This document shows, piece by piece, positions 62,010 to 64,000 of a DNA stretch of 64,000 bases. Numbering within the stretch: the first letter of the stretch is position 1; every line of letters begins with the position of its first letter. The notes under the pieces are model-generated. The model saw only the letters and a list, made by a program, of their open reading frames with translations. It had not been told where the DNA came from and did no database searches. The translations under genes and the position numbers were made by a program. The stretch comes from VRUE01 sp963748075 (GTDB taxonomy: Bacteria; Actinomycetota; Thermoleophilia; Solirubrobacterales; 70-9), in contig CAVVHQ010000024.1 in assembly GCA_963748075.1 (NCBI GenBank), positions 62,001 to 126,000 of the forward strand, read 5' to 3'.

Positions 62010-63365
62010 ATGCCGCCGGAGACCCGATACGCGCGCAGCGGCGACGTGGGGATCGCCTATCAGGTGGTCGGCGAGGGGGAGATGGACCTGGTCGTCGCCT
62101 TCCCCTTCATCTCCCACCTCGACCTGCTCTGGGAGAACCCCGCGCAGGCCCACTTCATGCGGAGGCTCGGGTCGTTCGCCCGGGTGATCCTCTTCGACCG
62201 GCGCGGGGTCGGCCTCTCGGATCCCGTAGGCAAGCCGGCGACGCTGGAGGAGCGGATGGACGACGTCCGCGCGGTGATGGACGCTGCCGGCTCCGAGCGC
62301 GCCGCCCTGCTGGGCATGTCGGAGGGGTCGACGATGTGCATGCTGTTCGCCGCGACCTACCCGGAGCGCACCGCGGCGCTGGTGCTCTGGGGGGCGATGG
62401 CCCGCTCGACCAGGGCCGACGACTACCCGTGGGCGCCCGAGAGGGAGGCGGTCGAGGAAGCGCAGGAGGAGCTGGTGGGACCGCTCTGGGGGAAGGGGGC
62501 GACGATCGACATCTTCTCGCCGAGCCTCGCCGACAACGCCCGCGCCCGCGAGTTCCAGGCCCGTTTCGAGCGCCAGGCTGCCAGCCCGATGCGGGTGCAA
62601 CAGCTTTTCGAGATGTTCCTCGACACCGACGTGCGCGACGCCCTGCCGCTGATCCAGTCGCCGACCCTGATCCTGCACCGCCGCAACGACCGCGCCGTCA
62701 ACGTGCGCGCCGCGCGCTGGCTGGCCGAGCAGATCGAGGACAGCCGCTTCGTCGAGCTGGAGGGCGAAGACCACTTCCCCTGGGTGGGGAACAGCGACGC
62801 GGCGCTGGAGGCGATCGAGGAGTTCCTCACCGGGGTGCGGCCGGGCCCGGCGCCGGAGCGGGTGCTGGCGACGGTGCTGTTCACCGACATCGTCGATTCC
62901 ACCCGACGGGCGACGGAGATGGGCGACCGCCGCTGGCGCGACCTGCTCGAGGAGCACCAGCAGCTGGTCCGCGAGCGGCTGGCACGGTTCGAGGGGCGCG
63001 AGATCAAGACGACCGGCGATGGCTTCCTGGCGATCTTCGACGGGCCGACCCGGGCGGCGGAGTGCGCGCGCGCGATCGCCGACGACATGCCCGCGCTGGG
63101 GATCGAGGTGCGGGCCGGCCTGCACACCGGCGAGGTCGAGCTGATCGGCGAGGACATCGGCGGCATCGCCGTCCACGTCGCCGCCCGGATCTCGGCCCTG
63201 GCCGGCCCAGGCGAGGTGCTGACCTCGCGCACCGTCCGCGACCTCGCCGCCGGCTCCGGCGTCGACTTCGAGCCGTTCGGCCGCCACGAGCTGAAGGGCG
63301 TCCCCGACGAGTGGGAGATCTACAGCGTCGCCTCGACCCCGCTCTCGGCCGGCGCGGTCGCCTGA
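62010..63365 (+). CDS. Alpha/beta hydrolase-class III adenylate cyclase fusion
   Basis: Protein of 451 aa with two domains. Residues 1-285 are an alpha/beta hydrolase: LFDRRGVGLSDP, nucleophile LLGMSEGSTMCMLF (GMSEG), LILHRRNDRAVNV and the His in GEDHFPWVG. Residues 290-440 are a class III nucleotide cyclase: VLFTDIVDSTRRATEMGD with the first metal Asp, EIKTTGDGFLAIFDGP with the second, and VAARISALAGPGEVL. The hydrolase may act as a ligand-sensing module. Such fusions are frequent in actinobacteria. ATG 62010 fits the promoter spacing. Confidence 0.95.
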   Translation: MPPETRYARSGDVGIAYQVVGEGEMDLVVAFPFISHLDLLWENPAQAHFMRRLGSFARVILFDRRGVGLSDPVGKPATLEERMDDVRAVMDAAGSERAALLGMSEGSTMCMLFAATYPERTAALVLWGAMARSTRADDYPWAPEREAVEEAQEELVGPLWGKGATIDIFSPSLADNARAREFQARFERQAASPMRVQQLFEMFLDTDVRDALPLIQSPTLILHRRNDRAVNVRAARWLAEQIEDSRFVELEGEDHFPWVGNSDAALEAIEEFLTGVRPGPAPERVLATVLFTDIVDSTRRATEMGDRRWRDLLEEHQQLVRERLARFEGREIKTTGDGFLAIFDGPTRAAECARAIADDMPALGIEVRAGLHTGEVELIGEDIGGIAVHVAARISALAGPGEVLTSRTVRDLAAGSGVDFEPFGRHELKGVPDEWEIYSVASTPLSAGAVA

Positions 63366-63421
63366 CCGGCGAAGGACGCATGGCGTAGGGCTGCGGCGCA
63401 GCCGGTTAGGCTGGCTCGCCG

Positions 63422-64000
63422 ATGCTCTTCGAGAGCCGAATCGGAGCGATCCTGCTCGCCGTAGCGACGACGGCGACCGCGGCGACGGCTTCCGCCGCGC
63501 CGCAGCAGGTCGAGGTCCCGCCCGGCAACCCCTACTACCTGCTGCTGCGCGCGGAGCAGAGCCCGCAGGTGGGCTACGGACAATCGGTGGGCGGCTGCAC
63601 GATCGTGCCGGACGCTTCGTGTCCGGGAGCGCGGCTGGCCGGCCGGAGCCTGGCGGGTGGGCAGCTCGCCCGCGCCGACCTCACGGGGCTGCGCCTGCGC
63701 GGCGGCTCGCTCGCCCTTGCGCTGCTCTCCTACGCGCGCCTCCAGCGGGCCGACCTGAGGGGCGTTGAAATGATCGGCTCCTCGCTGAGCTTCGCTCGCT
63801 TGCAGAGGGCCGACCTGGGCGGCGCGAAGCTCACCTTCTCGGGCATCGCCGACGCCGACCTGCGCGGTGCCCGCCTGGCTCGCTCGGACGGCTACTTCGG
63901 CGCGATCGTCGGCTCCGACCTTCGCGGCGCGAACATGCGCGGGATGGTCTTCTCGAACAGCGACGTCAACGGCAGCGACCTGCGCGGCGCCGATTTGCGC
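63422..64000 (+). CDS. Secreted pentapeptide-repeat protein, 3' truncated
   Basis: The frame is open for 193 codons from ATG 63422 to the window end without a stop. It starts with a signal peptide (IGAILLAVATTATAATASAA). A short region with two Cys follows (GGCTIVPDASCPGARLAG), then A(D/N)LxG-type pentapeptide repeats (LARADLTGLRLRGGS, LQRADLRG, LQRADLGGAKL, IADADLRGARL, VGSDLRGANM, VNGSDLRGADLR). These build a right-handed quadrilateral beta-helix. Function unknown. Confidence 0.88.
   Translation, partial: MLFESRIGAILLAVATTATAATASAAPQQVEVPPGNPYYLLLRAEQSPQVGYGQSVGGCTIVPDASCPGARLAGRSLAGGQLARADLTGLRLRGGSLALALLSYARLQRADLRGVEMIGSSLSFARLQRADLGGAKLTFSGIADADLRGARLARSDGYFGAIVGSDLRGANMRGMVFSNSDVNGSDLRGADLR

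Overview
The window is high-GC bacterial DNA that looks actinobacterial. Evidence: a mycobacterial-type kinase/phosphatase/FHA/PBP operon, many GTG, TTG and other non-ATG starts, 4-bp ATGA/GTGA/TTGA gene overlaps, and several -10 boxes placed 8-13 nt before the start codon (leaderless-type genes). The TetR expansion and overall gene set make me favour the class Thermoleophilia (Solirubrobacterales), but that is inference. All repeat alignments were made by eye.

Layout. 1-2355: end of an integrative element (xis-like gene and tyrosine integrase) lying against the 3' end of tRNA-Ile(GAT). 2404-17693: the replication-origin neighbourhood. On the minus strand run rpmH-rnpA-yidD-yidC-jag-rsmG-parA-parB, with a near-consensus parS inside the rnpA/yidD overlap. 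On the plus strand run dnaA, dnaN, recF, a dciA-like gene, gyrB and gyrA. GyrA carries a full intein directly after its catalytic tyrosine. 17704-20492 (minus): HNH nuclease, prephenate dehydratase, and an anchored surface protein. 20573-29667 (plus): one long operon of Ser/Thr kinase, fhaA, fhaB, PP2C phosphatase, rodA, pbpA, PASTA kinase and ddl, coupling phospho-signalling to peptidoglycan synthesis. 29674-35056: third kinase, Vps62-like protein, purM, uppP and dedA. 35114-53567: a surface-polysaccharide region (CapD-type dehydratase, O-antigen ligase-like protein, flippase, three glycosyltransferases, sugar-phosphate transferase, GNAT and FemAB-like proteins, UDP-sugar dehydrogenase) with metF, an enoyl-CoA hydratase and a hydrolase interspersed. 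51510-55995: four related TetR regulators. 56025-61374: cytochrome-like membrane protein, two-component system, ABC-2 exporter and MarR. 61355-61719: remains of a divergent tetR/tautomerase pair. 62010-63365: hydrolase-adenylate cyclase fusion. 63422-end: a pentapeptide-repeat protein cut by the window edge.

The most unusual content is a set of at least a dozen composite palindromes of about 45-200 bp, in five core families called A-E here. Most have an outer stem of 15-26 bp whose sequence differs at every locus but stays self-complementary, around a family-specific core. Nearly all begin within a few bases of a stop codon or overlap it. One lies in frame inside the O-antigen ligase gene, one forms the first codons of the FemAB-like gene, and one runs through the 5' end of rsmG. 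I know of no described family that matches them.
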